Assembly: GCF_001443045.1 (NCBI RefSeq)
Contig: NZ_LKPJ01000002.1
Span: 100,068-164,067 of the forward strand
Direction: 5' to 3'
DNA length: 64,000 nucleotides
DNA from: Burkholderia ambifaria
GTDB taxonomy: Bacteria; Pseudomonadota; Gammaproteobacteria; Burkholderiales; Burkholderiaceae
Shown here: positions 8,118-19,536 of the stretch, piece by piece
Position numbering within the stretch: the stretch's first letter is position 1
Layout of the letters: each line of letters begins with the position of its first letter
Notes under the pieces: generated by a model
Told to the model about the DNA's origin: nothing
What the model saw: the letters and a program-made list of their open reading frames with translations, nothing else
Database searches by the model: none
Made by a program: the position numbers and the translations under genes

Positions 8118-8588
8118 ATGAAGCGCAGCGGTGCGCCGCGCACGGTATCGTGCGGCGTCGTGATTCTCGACGGGGCTGGCCGCGTATTCCTCGCGCATGC
8201 GACGGATACCACGCACTGGGACATCCCGAAGGGGCAGGGCGAGCCCGGCGAGTCGCCGGCCGACGCGGCGCTGCGGGAGTTGCGCGAGGAAACCGGCATC
8301 GAGCTCGCGCCGGCGCGACTGCTCGATCTCGGCCGCTTTGCATACCGTCACGACAAGGATCTGCACCTGTTCGCGGTGCAGGTCGCGGACGACGAGATCG
8401 ATCCCGCGCACTGCACGTGCACGTCGCTGTTTCCGAGCCGTCGCGACGGTTCGCTGATTCCCGAGATGGACGCGTATCGCTGGACCGCGCCCGGCGACGT
8501 CGACGCCTATGCGAGCCGCAGCCTTGCGCGGCTGTTCCGCACGACGCTGCCGCTCGCGGACCTGCATCGGCGGCTGACGGGCGCGTGA
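8118..8588 (+). CDS. NUDIX hydrolase
   Basis: 156 residues. The NUDIX box G-x5-E-x7-REUxEExGU is complete in GQGEPGESPADAALRELREE followed by TGI (about residues 38-60), giving the Mg-binding Glu cluster. VSCGVVILDG and the DIPKG turn precede it as in the family; the C-terminal AYRWTAPGDVDAYASRSLARLF segment is typical. Members hydrolyse nucleoside diphosphates linked to another moiety; the actual substrate is not evident. The gene starts 11 bases after the preceding gene and ends before a strong terminator, so the two may be one transcript. Confidence 0.85.
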   Translation: MKRSGAPRTVSCGVVILDGAGRVFLAHATDTTHWDIPKGQGEPGESPADAALRELREETGIELAPARLLDLGRFAYRHDKDLHLFAVQVADDEIDPAHCTCTSLFPSRRDGSLIPEMDAYRWTAPGDVDAYASRSLARLFRTTLPLADLHRRLTGA

Positions 8589-8623
8589 GCGCTGCTGCGT
8601 CGATTCCGCGGATGGCGCGCACG

Positions 8624-8659
8624 CGATAAAAAACCGGCCCGAAGGCCGGTTTTTTATCG
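8624..8659. terminator. Strong bidirectional intrinsic terminator (NUDIX / glnS)
   Basis: 16-bp perfect stem, left arm CGATAAAAAACCGGCC at 8624-8639, loop CGAA, right arm GGCCGGTTTTTTATCG at 8644-8659. GC core flanked by A-run and T-run on both strands, placed between convergent genes. Confidence 0.9.
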
Positions 8660-8706
8660 TCGCGCGACGACGGCCCGAAGCCGTGCGCCGCGTGCGCCGC
8701 AGGCCG

Positions 8707-10416
<1,710 letters not shown>

Positions 10417-10578
10417 GCGGTTGGCGTCAGGTTGTGTCGGCGCGTCGCGCCGGTTTAATCCTGTAATTCTACCTGACCGGGGTCCGTCCCGCGCGGGTTG
10501 CGGCACTGCGCGGGTGCGTTCGCGACGCGGATCGCAATATCTCCATAGTGTGTCGGCTGTAACACGACGTAAATCGGA

Positions 10579-10608
10579 TTGCCCGGCGCGTTTGGGTTTT
10601 CCTATGAT
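10579..10608 (+). promoter_or_regulatory. Sigma-70-like promoter of the OsmB-like gene
   Basis: TTGCCC at 10579-10584 and TATGAT at 10603-10608, spacing 18. It lies 62 bases upstream of the ATG at 10670, whose ribosome site is GGAGG at 10653-10657. Confidence 0.45.
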
Positions 10609-10669
10609 GGCTTTACCGATTCAATGCCGCCACGGGTACTTTTTGCCTGGCGGGAGGAACCCAACAATC

Positions 10670-10879
10670 ATGATGAAGAAGACCACTTTTCTCGTTCGTA
10701 CCGCGGTAATCGTCGCGGCCCTGTCGCAACTCGGCGCATGCGCGATGACGCATACGCAACGTAACGCCGGTATCGGCGCGGCCGCGGGCGGCGCGCTCGG
10801 CTACCTGATCACGGGCGGCCCGGTCGGCACGGTCGCCGGCGCCGCGGCAGGCGGTCTGGTCGGCGCCGGCGTGCGCTGA
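10670..10879 (+). CDS. OsmB-like glycine-zipper lipoprotein
   Basis: 69 residues. MMKKTTFLVRTAVIVAALSQ leads to the lipobox LGAC (Cys24). The mature part is almost entirely a glycine zipper: IGAAAGGALGYLITGG, then TVAGAAAGGLVGAGV, two amphipathic helices with G/A every third or fourth residue. This is the OsmB / glycine-zipper-2TM family of small envelope lipoproteins, often induced by osmotic or stationary stress. GGGAGGAAC precedes the start. A GC-rich hairpin immediately follows the stop. Confidence 0.8.
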   Translation: MMKKTTFLVRTAVIVAALSQLGACAMTHTQRNAGIGAAAGGALGYLITGGPVGTVAGAAAGGLVGAGVR

Positions 10880-10884
10880 TCGAA

Positions 10885-10904
10885 GCCGGCGCGTGAGCGC
10901 CGGC
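10885..10904 (+). terminator. GC-rich hairpin after the OsmB-like gene
   Basis: Perfect stem GCCGGCGC (10885-10892), loop GTGA, GCGCCGGC (10897-10904), five bases after the stop codon. No T-run follows, so it may be a weak terminator or an mRNA 3' stabiliser. Confidence 0.4.
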
Positions 10905-11048
10905 CGGGCGTGACGGCATCCTCAACGCGTCACGCCCCACGGTTTCTCGCACATCCATTCCGCGATTCGACAGGCAGCATCAGGGAGGAGCGGGTGTGCG
11001 ACACTTCGTCGACATCACATAACGACTTCATTCGTCGACGAACCTTCC

Positions 11049-11597
11049 ATGAGCGACTCTCTCGTTTTCGTGCTGCCGGGCTACGGCAACTCCGGCCCGC
11101 TCCACTGGCAAAGCCGCTGGGAGCGTGCCGACGCGCGTTTCGTGCGCGTCGCGATGCCCGACTGGGACCGTGCGTTCCGCAACGGCTGGTGTCTCGCGCT
11201 CGACCGCGCGGTCGAGGCCGCACCGGGCCACGTGACGATCGCCGCGCACAGCCTCGGCACGCTGACCGCCGCGTGGTGGGCGACCCGCTACGCGCGGCCG
11301 GCCGCACTCGCGAAGGTGCGCGGCGCGCTGCTCGTTGCGTTGCCCGATCCGGCCGGGCCGGCGTTTCCGGCCGATGCGCATGGCTTCGGGCCGGTGCCGC
11401 ACGAGCGGCTGCCGTTTCCGACCCGCGTGGTGGCGAGCAGCGACGATCCGTACGGTTCGCTCGCGTTCGCGCGCCGCTGCGCGCACGCGTGGGGCAGCAC
11501 CTTCCATGACCTCGGCCCGCGCGGCCACATCAACGCGGACAGCGGACTGGGCGACTGGCCCGACGCACGCGGCTGGCTCGACGCGCTTGCGCGTTAG
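11049..11597 (+). CDS. RBBP9/YdeN-type alpha/beta serine hydrolase
   Basis: 182 residues, the usual size of the compact RBBP9 family. LVFVLPGYGNSGPLHWQSRW at the N-terminus is the family signature; the nucleophile is Ser in AHSLG (about residue 72). The acid is probably Asp in VVASSDDPYGS and the His is in GPRGHINADSGLGDWPDA, another signature of the family. Cytoplasmic esterase of unknown substrate. It stands alone between the OsmB-like gene and the convergent CoA-transferase gene. Confidence 0.85.
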   Translation: MSDSLVFVLPGYGNSGPLHWQSRWERADARFVRVAMPDWDRAFRNGWCLALDRAVEAAPGHVTIAAHSLGTLTAAWWATRYARPAALAKVRGALLVALPDPAGPAFPADAHGFGPVPHERLPFPTRVVASSDDPYGSLAFARRCAHAWGSTFHDLGPRGHINADSGLGDWPDARGWLDALAR

Positions 11598-11776
11598 TTT
11601 GCGGGAGTCGGCACGAGTCGTAATGAGTCGGCGTTAGCCGGCACCAATCGGCGTCAGCGAGTCGGCGCGCGTTCGCGTCGACCGATCAGCCAATCGGTCC
11701 GGCCGCTGCGAGGCCGCGTCCGCGCACATCGCCGCGCGTGCCCTAACGGCGCCGCGCGGCTGCCGTGCCGGTGCGC

Positions 11777-12997
11777 TCAGATCGCCTGTTTCGCCTTCAG
11801 CGCCGCGATGCGCGCATCGTCGTAGCCGAGCATGTCGCGCAGCACGTCTTCCGTCTGCGCGCCGAGCAGCGGCGGGGCGGTGCGCGCATCGGGCGGCGTC
11901 GCGCTCATCCGGATCGGATTGCGCACGAGCTTCACGTCCGCGCCGCACGGGTGCGGCAGCGACACCTGCATCCCGCGCGCGACCACCTGCTCGTTGTCGA
12001 ACACTTCGTCGAGTTCGTTGATCGGCCCGCACGGCACGCCGGCCGCTTCCAGCGCGCCGATCCAGTCGGCCTTGCCGCGTGTCTTCACCATCTCCGCGAG
12101 GATCGGCACCAACGTGTCGCGATGGCGCACGCGCGAAGGATTCGTCGCGAACCGCGCGTCGTCGGCCAGCTCGGGCCGGCCGCCGGCTTCGACGAACTTG
12201 CGGAACTGCCCGTCGTTGCCGACCGCGACGATGATCCAGCCGTCGCTCGTCTGGAACGTCTGATACGGCACGATGTTCGGATGCGCGTTGCCCCAGCGCA
12301 CCGGCGGCTTGCCGCTCGCGAGGAAGTTGGTGTTCATGTTCGCGAGCAGCGCGACCTGCACGTCGAGCAGCGCCATGTCGATGTACTGACCTTCGCCCGT
12401 GCGATCGCGGTGCGCGAGCGCGGCGAGCACGGCGATCGTCGAATAGAGGCCCGTCGCGAGATCGGCGATCGCGACGCCGGCCTTCTGCGGGCCGCCGCCC
12501 GGCTCGCTGTCGCGCTCGCCGGTGATGCTCATGAAGCCGCCGATGCCCTGGACGATGAAGTCGTAGCCCGCGCGATGCGCGTACGGGCCCGTCTGGCCGA
12601 AACCCGTGACCGAGCAGTAGACGAGGTCGGGCTTCACCGCGCGCAGCGATTCGTAGTCGAGCCCGTATTTCTTCAGCTGCCCGACCTTGTAGTTCTCGAG
12701 CACGACGTCGCTCTGCGCGGCGAGCTCGCGCACGATCTGCTGGCCTTCGGGCGTCGCGATGTCGACCGTCACCGAGCGCTTGTTGCGGTTCGCCGCGAGG
12801 TAGTACGCGGCCTCGGCCGTATCGGCGCCGGTCGCGTCCTTCAGGTACGGCGGCCCCCAGTGGCGCGTGTCGTCGCCGGCGCCGGGGCGCTCGACCTTGA
12901 TCACGTCCGCGCCGAAATCGGCAAGCGTCTGCGCGCACCACGGGCCCGCGAGCACGCGGGTGAGGTCCAGCACGCGGATATGGCTCAGGGCACCCAT
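11777..12997 (-). CDS. CaiB/BaiF (family III) CoA-transferase
   Basis: 406 residues. [20 protein letters not shown] is the classic start, followed by [43 protein letters not shown] and [20 protein letters not shown], which holds the Asp that forms the aspartyl-CoA anhydride in this family. The C-terminal [21 protein letters not shown] end is typical. It moves CoA between organic acids; which acids is not evident because no acyl-CoA pathway genes adjoin. The start at 12997 has AAAGGAGA ten bases upstream. Transcribed away from alaS, with which it shares the 12998-13247 intergenic region. Confidence 0.88.
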   Translation of the reverse strand: MGALSHIRVLDLTRVLAGPWCAQTLADFGADVIKVERPGAGDDTRHWGPPYLKDATGADTAEAAYYLAANRNKRSVTVDIATPEGQQIVRELAAQSDVVLENYKVGQLKKYGLDYESLRAVKPDLVYCSVTGFGQTGPYAHRAGYDFIVQGIGGFMSITGERDSEPGGGPQKAGVAIADLATGLYSTIAVLAALAHRDRTGEGQYIDMALLDVQVALLANMNTNFLASGKPPVRWGNAHPNIVPYQTFQTSDGWIIVAVGNDGQFRKFVEAGGRPELADDARFATNPSRVRHRDTLVPILAEMVKTRGKADWIGALEAAGVPCGPINELDEVFDNEQVVARGMQVSLPHPCGADVKLVRNPIRMSATPPDARTAPPLLGAQTEDVLRDMLGYDDARIAALKAKQAI

Positions 12998-13156
12998 CGT
13001 CGAATCGTCTCCTTTTGTGGCTCGCCCGGCCGGAGCAAGGCGGATTGGCATGCCGAGCATCTTAAGGCGAATCGGCCGCGCGGGTGGCCCAGGCCGGTCG
13101 TCCGGCGCGGCGGGCCGCTGCCGTCCGGGCGGCCGGTCTTTAGCCGGTCTGTATCG

Positions 13157-13162
13157 TATAAT
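13157..13162 (+). promoter_or_regulatory. Consensus -10 element upstream of alaS
   Basis: TATAAT at 13157-13162, 85 bases before the alaS ATG. No good -35 is visible at 16-18 bases. Confidence 0.4.
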
Positions 13163-13247
13163 CGACCGTTTACGATATTTGCCCGCCGTGCGTCCGCGAG
13201 GACGGCCGGCGTTTGAAGCCGTCTCAGCCAGACATTCCCCGCACGCC

Positions 13248-15872
13248 ATGAAAGCTGCCGAAATCCGCGAGAAATTCCTCAAATTCTTCGAATCGAAGGG
13301 CCACACGATCGTCCGCTCGTCGAGCCTCGTGCCCGGTAACGACCCCACGCTGATGTTCACGAACTCGGGCATGGTCCAGTTCAAGGACGTGTTCCTCGGC
13401 ACGGACCCGCGTCCGTACTCGCGCGCCACCACGGCGCAGCGCAGCGTGCGCGCGGGCGGCAAGCACAACGACCTCGAGAACGTCGGCTACACGGCGCGCC
13501 ACCACACGTTCTTCGAGATGCTCGGCAACTTCTCGTTCGGCGACTACTTCAAGCACGACGCGATCCGCTTCGCGTGGGAGCTGCTGACCACGGTCTACCA
13601 GCTGCCGAAGGAAAAGCTGTGGGTCACCGTCTACCAGGAAGACGACGAAGCGTACGACATCTGGGCGAAGGAAGTCGGCGTGCCGGCCGAGCGGATCATC
13701 CGGATCGGCGACAACAAGGGCGCGCGCTACGCGTCGGACAACTTCTGGACGATGGGCGACACCGGCCCGTGCGGCCCGTGCACCGAAATCTTCTACGACC
13801 ACGGCCCGGACGTATGGGGCGGCCCGCCGGGATCGCCTGAAGAAGACGGCGACCGCTACATCGAGATCTGGAACCTCGTGTTCATGCAGTTCAACCGCGA
13901 TGCGCAGGGCAACATGACGCGCCTGCCGAAGCAGTCGGTCGACACCGGCATGGGCCTCGAGCGCCTCGCCGCGGTGCTGCAGCACGTGCACAGCAACTAC
14001 GAGATCGACCTGTTCCAGAACCTGATCAAGGCCGCCGCGCGCGTGACCGAGATCAGCGACCTCACCAACAACTCGCTGAAGGTGATCGCCGATCACATCC
14101 GCGCGTGCTCGTTCCTGATCGTCGACGGCGTGATTCCCGGCAACGAAGGCCGTGGCTACGTGCTGCGCCGCATCGTGCGCCGCGCGATCCGCCACGGCTA
14201 CAAGCTCGGCCGCAAGGGCTCGTTCTTTCACAAGCTGGTGGCCGACCTCGTCGCCGAGATGGGCGCAGCCTATCCGGAGCTGAAGGAAGCCGAGCAGCGC
14301 GTGACCGACGTGCTGCGCCAGGAAGAAGAGCGCTTCTTCGAGACGATCGAGCACGGGATGTCGATCCTCGAGGCCGCGCTCGCCGACGTCGAGGCGAAGG
14401 GCGGCAAGGTGCTCGACGGCGAACTCGCGTTCAAGCTGCACGACACCTACGGCTTCCCGCTCGACCTCACGGCCGACGTGTGCCGCGAGCGCGGGATGAC
14501 GGTCGACGAGCCGGCGTTCGACGACGCGATGGCGCGCCAGCGCGAGCAGGCGCGCGCGGCCGGCAAGTTCAAGGCTGCACAGGGCCTTGACTACACGGGT
14601 GCGAAGACCACCTTCCACGGTTACGAGGAAATCGCGTTCGACGACGCGAAGGTCGTCGCGCTGTACGTCGACGGTTCGTCGGTCAACGAAGTGAAGGTCG
14701 GCCAGGATGCGGTCGTCGTGCTCGACCACACGCCGTTCTATGCGGAATCGGGCGGCCAGGTCGGCGACCAGGGCGTGCTCGCGAACGCCGCGACGCGCTT
14801 CGCGGTGGCCGACACGCTGAAGGTGCAGGCCGACGTGATCGGCCACCACGGCACGCTGGAGCAGGGCACGCTGAAGATCGGCGACGTGCTGCGCGCGGAA
14901 ATCGACGCGCGCCGCCGCGCGCGCACGCAGCGCAACCACTCGGCCACCCACCTGATGCACAAGGCGCTGCGTGAAGTGCTCGGCGCGCACGTGCAGCAGA
15001 AGGGTTCGCTCGTCGATGCGGAGAAAACCCGCTTCGACTTCGCGCACAACGCTCCGCTGACCGACGACGAAATCCGTCGCGTCGAGCAGATCGTCAACGA
15101 CGAAGTCCTTGCGAACGCGCCGGGTATCGTGCGCGTGATGCCGTACGACGAAGCGGTGAAGGGCGGCGCGATGGCGCTGTTCGGCGAGAAGTATGGCGAC
15201 GAAGTGCGCGTGCTCGACCTCGGCTTCTCGCGCGAACTGTGCGGCGGGACGCACGTGCATCGCACCGGCGACATCGGCTTGTTCAAGATCGTCGTCGAAG
15301 GCGGCGTCGCGGCCGGCATCCGCCGCGTCGAGGCGATCACCGGCGACAACGCGGTGCGCTACGTGCAGGAACTCGACGCGCGCGTAAACGAAGCGGCTGC
15401 CGCGCTGAAGGCGCAGCCGTCGGAGCTCACCCAGCGCATCGCGCAGGTGCAGGATCAGGTGAAGTCGCTCGAGAAGGAACTGGGCGCGCTGAAGTCGAAG
15501 CTCGCATCGAGCCAGGGCGACGAGCTCGCGCAGCAGGCCATCGAAGTCGGCGGCGTGTACGTGCTGGCGGCGACGCTCGACGGCGCGGACGCGAAGACGC
15601 TGCGCGAGACGGTCGACAAGCTGAAGGACAAGCTGAAGAGCGCGGCGATCGTGCTGGCGGCCATCGAAGGCGGCAAGGTCAGCCTGATCGCGGGCGTCAC
15701 GCCGGATGCGAGCAAGAAGGTCAAGGCCGGCGAGCTCGTGAACTTCGTCGCGCAGCAGGTCGGCGGCAAGGGCGGCGGCCGTCCGGACATGGCGCAGGCA
15801 GGCGGCACGGAACCGGCGAACCTGCCGGGCGCGCTCGCGGGCGTGAAGGGCTGGGTCGAAGAGCGTCTTTGA
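13248..15872 (+). CDS. alaS: Alanyl-tRNA synthetase
   Basis: 874 residues, full length. [20 protein letters not shown] start, class II catalytic motifs ([53 protein letters not shown]), the editing domain with HSATHLMH (HxxxH) and C-GGTHV zinc-site elements near residues 565-570 and 665-670, and a C-Ala domain with a coiled coil ending [10 protein letters not shown]. It charges tRNA-Ala and clears Ser/Gly mischarging. The ATG at 13248 is the conserved start; the frame stays open far upstream without coding character. Confidence 0.97.
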   Translation: MKAAEIREKFLKFFESKGHTIVRSSSLVPGNDPTLMFTNSGMVQFKDVFLGTDPRPYSRATTAQRSVRAGGKHNDLENVGYTARHHTFFEMLGNFSFGDYFKHDAIRFAWELLTTVYQLPKEKLWVTVYQEDDEAYDIWAKEVGVPAERIIRIGDNKGARYASDNFWTMGDTGPCGPCTEIFYDHGPDVWGGPPGSPEEDGDRYIEIWNLVFMQFNRDAQGNMTRLPKQSVDTGMGLERLAAVLQHVHSNYEIDLFQNLIKAAARVTEISDLTNNSLKVIADHIRACSFLIVDGVIPGNEGRGYVLRRIVRRAIRHGYKLGRKGSFFHKLVADLVAEMGAAYPELKEAEQRVTDVLRQEEERFFETIEHGMSILEAALADVEAKGGKVLDGELAFKLHDTYGFPLDLTADVCRERGMTVDEPAFDDAMARQREQARAAGKFKAAQGLDYTGAKTTFHGYEEIAFDDAKVVALYVDGSSVNEVKVGQDAVVVLDHTPFYAESGGQVGDQGVLANAATRFAVADTLKVQADVIGHHGTLEQGTLKIGDVLRAEIDARRRARTQRNHSATHLMHKALREVLGAHVQQKGSLVDAEKTRFDFAHNAPLTDDEIRRVEQIVNDEVLANAPGIVRVMPYDEAVKGGAMALFGEKYGDEVRVLDLGFSRELCGGTHVHRTGDIGLFKIVVEGGVAAGIRRVEAITGDNAVRYVQELDARVNEAAAALKAQPSELTQRIAQVQDQVKSLEKELGALKSKLASSQGDELAQQAIEVGGVYVLAATLDGADAKTLRETVDKLKDKLKSAAIVLAAIEGGKVSLIAGVTPDASKKVKAGELVNFVAQQVGGKGGGRPDMAQAGGTEPANLPGALAGVKGWVEERL

Positions 15873-15923
15873 TCGTCACGGCTGAGGCGATGCGGTTTCG
15901 TTGACCGGATCGCATCTCACGAA

Positions 15924-15963
15924 AAAACGACCCGATCGGCAGATGTGCCGGTCGGGTCGTTTT
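15924..15963 (+). terminator. Intrinsic terminator after alaS
   Basis: Stem AAAACGACCCGATCGGC (15924-15940), six-base loop, GCCGGTCGGGTCGTTTT (15947-15963), one G-T pair, ending in a T-run. A-run on the other side means it can also serve the convergent LysR gene. Confidence 0.88.
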
Positions 15964-16022
15964 GCGTTTACGTGCGATTGGAGCGGGTTCCGAGTACTGG
16001 GAACGGCGCCCACCCATCCGCC

Positions 16023-16937
16023 TCAAACCGGCGTCGCCACGCGCGATTTCACCGCATCTACCGTCTCCCGCGCAGCGTCGCCCAACGCATCGCGCAGCGC
16101 CGCCAGCGCCGCCGACGCGTAGCCCTGCCGCCACGCGAGCACCGTATCGATCCCTTCGAGCTCGGCGATCGTGTGGGCCGTGACGTTGCCGGTCTCGGGC
16201 TGCAGGTCGAGCACCGAGCGCGGCGCGACCGCGATGCCCGCGCCGGCCGCGACGCACGCGACGATCGCGTGATACGAGCCGAGTTCGAGCACGCGCGCGG
16301 GTTTCATCCCGTGTGCCGCATACCATTGCTCGACGTACTTCCGGTACGTGCAGCCGCGCTCGAACGCGATCAGCGTCGGCAGGATCACGTCGCGCGGCGT
16401 GCGCACCGGCGGATGGCCGCGCGGCGTCAGCAGCACCAGGTCCTCGCGGAAGATCGGCACCATCTCGAACGTGTCGGGCAGCGTGTCCGGCGCGGGCGGA
16501 CGCGCGAACAGCGCCGCGTCGATCTCGAAGTCGCGTACCTTGTCGATCAGCCAGCCGGTCGTACCCGTCACGAGTTCCAGCGACACGTCGGGCCACGCAT
16601 GGTGATAGCGCGCGAGCACGGTCGGCAGCCGGCTCGCGGCCGTGCTTTCCATCGTGCCGAGCCGCAGCCGCCCGCGCGGCGTATCCTCGCGCACCGCGTC
16701 GCGCGCCTCGTCGGCAAGCGCGAGCAGCCGCTCCGCGTACGGCAGCAGCGTGTGCCCGGCCGGTGTCAGCACGAGCCGGCGGCCGTCGCGCACGAACAGC
16801 GCGGCGCCGAGCTCCTCCTCGAGCTGCTTGATGCGCGTCGTCACGTTCGACTGCACGCGATGGAGCTTCGCTGCCGCGCGCGTCACGCCGTTCTCGCGCA
16901 CGACGGCCCGGAAAATCGCCAGCGCCGCCAGATCCAT
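16023..16937 (-). CDS. LysR-family transcriptional regulator
   Basis: 304 residues. The N-terminal winged HTH is clear: MDLAALAIFRAVVRENGVTR, AAAKLHRVQSNVTTRIKQLE, EELGAALFVRDGRRLVLTPA. The co-inducer domain follows (LRLGTMESTAASRLPTVLARY). GGAGAG lies seven bases before the ATG. It is divergent from an MFS transporter gene, with an AT-rich 124-base gap, so it probably controls that transporter and itself. The ligand cannot be inferred. Confidence 0.92.
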   Translation of the reverse strand: MDLAALAIFRAVVRENGVTRAAAKLHRVQSNVTTRIKQLEEELGAALFVRDGRRLVLTPAGHTLLPYAERLLALADEARDAVREDTPRGRLRLGTMESTAASRLPTVLARYHHAWPDVSLELVTGTTGWLIDKVRDFEIDAALFARPPAPDTLPDTFEMVPIFREDLVLLTPRGHPPVRTPRDVILPTLIAFERGCTYRKYVEQWYAAHGMKPARVLELGSYHAIVACVAAGAGIAVAPRSVLDLQPETGNVTAHTIAELEGIDTVLAWRQGYASAALAALRDALGDAARETVDAVKSRVATPV

Positions 16938-17061
16938 GATTCTCTCCGGGAGATATGTGGAATCTTGATTATTCATTTTTCGAGAACGTTTGGTCAAGCT
17001 ACGATACCGGCATTCCGATTCCTGTTCCGGCCGGCGCGTATCGCGCACGGCCCACGCTGCC

Positions 17062-18303
17062 ATGTCCCGTTCCGATGCTCCGAGCGCCGTTGCCGGCGCG
17101 CACTTGTCCGATGACGCCGACCGCCGCGCCCGCGCGGCCGCGCTCGCCTGCATGATCGGGCTTGCGGTCGCGCTCGGCGTCGGCCGCTTCGCATTCACGC
17201 CGCTGCTGCCGCTGATGCTCGCCGACGGCTCGATCGGCCTGAAGGCCGGCAGCTGGCTCGCGTCGGCGAACTACGCGGGCTATTTCATCGGCGCGGTCAG
17301 TTGCGCGGCGGTGCGCTTCGCGCCCGCGCGGATGGTGCGCTTCGGGCTCGTCGCCACCGTGCTGCTGACCGCCGCGATGGGCGTCGGCCATCTGCTCTCC
17401 GTGTGGCTCGTGGTGCGCTTCGTCGCGGGCGTCGTCAGCGCATGGACGTTCGTGTTCGTGTCGCAATGGGGGCTGCGGCGGCTCGCCGAGCTGCACGCGC
17501 CCGAATGGAGCGGGGTGATCTACGCGGGGCCAGGCGTCGGCATCGTGCTGACGGGGCTGATCGGCAGCGCGCTGGCCGGCCATCGCGCGGCGCCTGGCTG
17601 GCTCGGCTTCGCGGCGTTGTCGGCGGTGCTGTCGGTCGCGATCTGGCGCACGTTCGGCAGCGCGCCGCAGGCGGCAGTTGCGTCGCCGGCCGCGCCCGCC
17701 CGGCAGGCGGCAACGGCCGCGGCACCGCACGACGCGCGGCGCCATCGGGCCGACGCCGCATGGCTCGTCCTGCTGTACGGGATGCCGGGCTTCGGCTACA
17801 TCATCACCGCGACGTTCCTGCCGGTGATCGCGCGCGCCGCGCTGCCGGCCGGTTCGCCGTGGCCGGACCTGTTCTGGCCGATGTTCGGCGCGGCGCTGAT
17901 CGTCGGCGCGCTCGCCGCCGCGCGGCTGCCCGCCCGCTGGGACAACCGGCTGCTGCTCGCCGCCGGCTGCGCGACGCAGGCGCTCGGGATCGCGGCGGGC
18001 ATCGTGTGGCCGAACGCGGCCGGCTTCTCGGTCGGCAGCGCGCTGCTCGGCCTGCCGTTCACCGCGATCACGCTGTTCGCGATGCGCGAGGCGCGGCGCC
18101 TGCACGGCGAACGTGCGGCCGGGCTGATGGGCTATGCGACCGCGTCGTACGGGGTCGGGCAGATTCTCGGGCCGCTTGTCGCGGCGCCGCTGACCGCGCG
18201 CTTCGGGTCGTTCTCGCCAGCGCTGTGGGTCGCGGCCGGCGCCTTGCTCGTCGGTGCCGCCGGCTTCGCGGCGACCGCCGCACGCGGGCGCGCGCAACCC
18301 TGA
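17062..18303 (+). CDS. YbfB/YjiJ-family MFS transporter
   Basis: 413 residues with about 12 hydrophobic helices. ACMIGLAVALGVGRFAFTPL, LPLML near the start and SWLASANYAGYFIGA match the YbfB/YjiJ group of the major facilitator superfamily; RMVRFGLVATVLLT and LLYGMPGFGYIITATFLPVI are also typical. Probable exporter, substrate unknown. ATG at 17062 gives a short hydrophilic N-terminus of about 30 residues; the frame also contains a Met at 16990 inside the regulator's control region. Head-to-head with the LysR gene. Confidence 0.85.
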   Translation: MSRSDAPSAVAGAHLSDDADRRARAAALACMIGLAVALGVGRFAFTPLLPLMLADGSIGLKAGSWLASANYAGYFIGAVSCAAVRFAPARMVRFGLVATVLLTAAMGVGHLLSVWLVVRFVAGVVSAWTFVFVSQWGLRRLAELHAPEWSGVIYAGPGVGIVLTGLIGSALAGHRAAPGWLGFAALSAVLSVAIWRTFGSAPQAAVASPAAPARQAATAAAPHDARRHRADAAWLVLLYGMPGFGYIITATFLPVIARAALPAGSPWPDLFWPMFGAALIVGALAAARLPARWDNRLLLAAGCATQALGIAAGIVWPNAAGFSVGSALLGLPFTAITLFAMREARRLHGERAAGLMGYATASYGVGQILGPLVAAPLTARFGSFSPALWVAAGALLVGAAGFAATAARGRAQP

Positions 18304-18424
18304 AGTCATCGGGGCCGGATCGTCTGCGGCGCGGGCAAACTCGCTAGAATGAAGCCTTTCCCGCGCCGAGCGGGCGCGCGAGTCGGCCTGCGGGCCGCCG
18401 TGGACGTCCGCCAGATCCCCATCG

Positions 18425-18961
18425 ATGACCATCGCCGACTACCGTTTTTGCCCGCGCTGCGCGCGCCCGCTGACCGAGCGCGCCGACCCCGAACACGAGG
18501 GCGGCCGCGTGCGTCAGGCCTGCCCGGACGATACGTGCGGCTACGTGCACTGGAACAATCCGCTGCCGGTGGTGGCCGCGATCGTCGAGCTCGACGGCAA
18601 GATCCTGCTCGCGCGCAACGCGGCCTGGCCGGAAGGGATGTTCGCGCTGATCACCGGCTTCCTCGAGAACGGCGAGACGCCCGAGGACGGCATCGCGCGC
18701 GAGGTGTTCGAGGAAACCGCGCTGAAGGCCGAGCAGGTCACGCTCGTCGGCGTCTATGAGTTCATCCGCAAGAACGAGCTGATCATCGCGTACCACGTGC
18801 GCGCCTCGGGCACCGTCGCGCTGTCGCCGGAGCTGCTCGAGTACCGGCTCGTCGATCCGCCGCTGCTGCGCCCGTGGCGCGCCGGCACCGGCTACGCGCT
18901 GGCCGACTGGATGCGCGCGCGCGGCCTCGATTTCGAATTCGTCGATCGAGCGGGGCAGTGA
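18425..18961 (+). CDS. NUDIX hydrolase with N-terminal zinc ribbon
   Basis: 178 residues. An N-terminal ribbon FCPRCARPL...[14 protein letters not shown] holds four Cys spaced like the zinc ribbon of NudC-type NADH pyrophosphatases. The NUDIX box is G-x5-E-x7-REUxEE in [20 protein letters not shown] followed by TAL. The arrangement resembles the NADH pyrophosphatase core without the long N-terminal domain, suggesting a dinucleotide substrate, but this is inference. It precedes a thioesterase gene by 130 bases. Confidence 0.85.
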   Translation: MTIADYRFCPRCARPLTERADPEHEGGRVRQACPDDTCGYVHWNNPLPVVAAIVELDGKILLARNAAWPEGMFALITGFLENGETPEDGIAREVFEETALKAEQVTLVGVYEFIRKNELIIAYHVRASGTVALSPELLEYRLVDPPLLRPWRAGTGYALADWMRARGLDFEFVDRAGQ

Positions 18962-19091
18962 CGGGCCGCACCGCTCCCCGCATTTCATCCGCCGCGCCGC
19001 GCCCGGTCGCGCCGCGGCATCCCGCCGTTCGCCGGCGTGCCGTCCCGCACGGCCGCCGCGCGACGTCCTTCTCGTCCTGACCGCCATCGCC

Positions 19092-19529
19092 ATGTCCGAC
19101 AAGCCGCAGCCGCGTCCGCGCGACGCCTACCGCCACTTCCTGCCGATCACGACCCGCTGGATGGACAACGACGTCTACGGGCACGTGAACAACGTCGTCT
19201 ACTACAGCTACTTCGACACCGTCGTGAACGAATACCTGATCCGCGCGGGCGTGCTCGACGTCGAGCACGGGCAGACGATCGGGCTCGTGGTCGAAACGCA
19301 GTGCAACTACTTCGCGCCGCTCGTGTTTCCGCAGTCGGTCGATGCGGGGCTGCGCGTCGCGAAGCTGGGCACGTCGAGCGTGCGCTACGAAATCGGGCTG
19401 TTCGCGGCGGGGGAATCCGCGCCGGCCGCGCAGGGGCATTTCGTGCACGTGTACGTCGATCGCGGCACGCGCCGCCCGGTCGCGCTGCCGGCCGCGCTGC
19501 GCGCGGCGCTCGAAGCGCTCGCCGGCTGA
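19092..19529 (+). CDS. Acyl-CoA thioesterase (4HBT/YbgC hot-dog fold)
   Basis: 145 residues. [20 protein letters not shown] (about residues 20-39) is the hot-dog active-site signature, with the catalytic Asp in the [10 protein letters not shown] motif, then [12 protein letters not shown] and the hydrophobic helix. It hydrolyses acyl-CoA thioesters; chain specificity unknown. The next gene, a branched-chain permease, begins seven bases after the stop, so the thioesterase is the first or second gene of the liv-like operon, an unusual partner. Confidence 0.85.
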   Translation: MSDKPQPRPRDAYRHFLPITTRWMDNDVYGHVNNVVYYSYFDTVVNEYLIRAGVLDVEHGQTIGLVVETQCNYFAPLVFPQSVDAGLRVAKLGTSSVRYEIGLFAAGESAPAAQGHFVHVYVDRGTRRPVALPAALRAALEALAG

Positions 19530-19536
19530 CGGGCGC

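Noticed and set aside
11598..11776. Gap after the RBBP9-type gene as a possible small gene
   Set aside because: No ORF with start and codon bias; contains only repeats of a GTCGGC-like word near 11600-11660, with no clear meaning.
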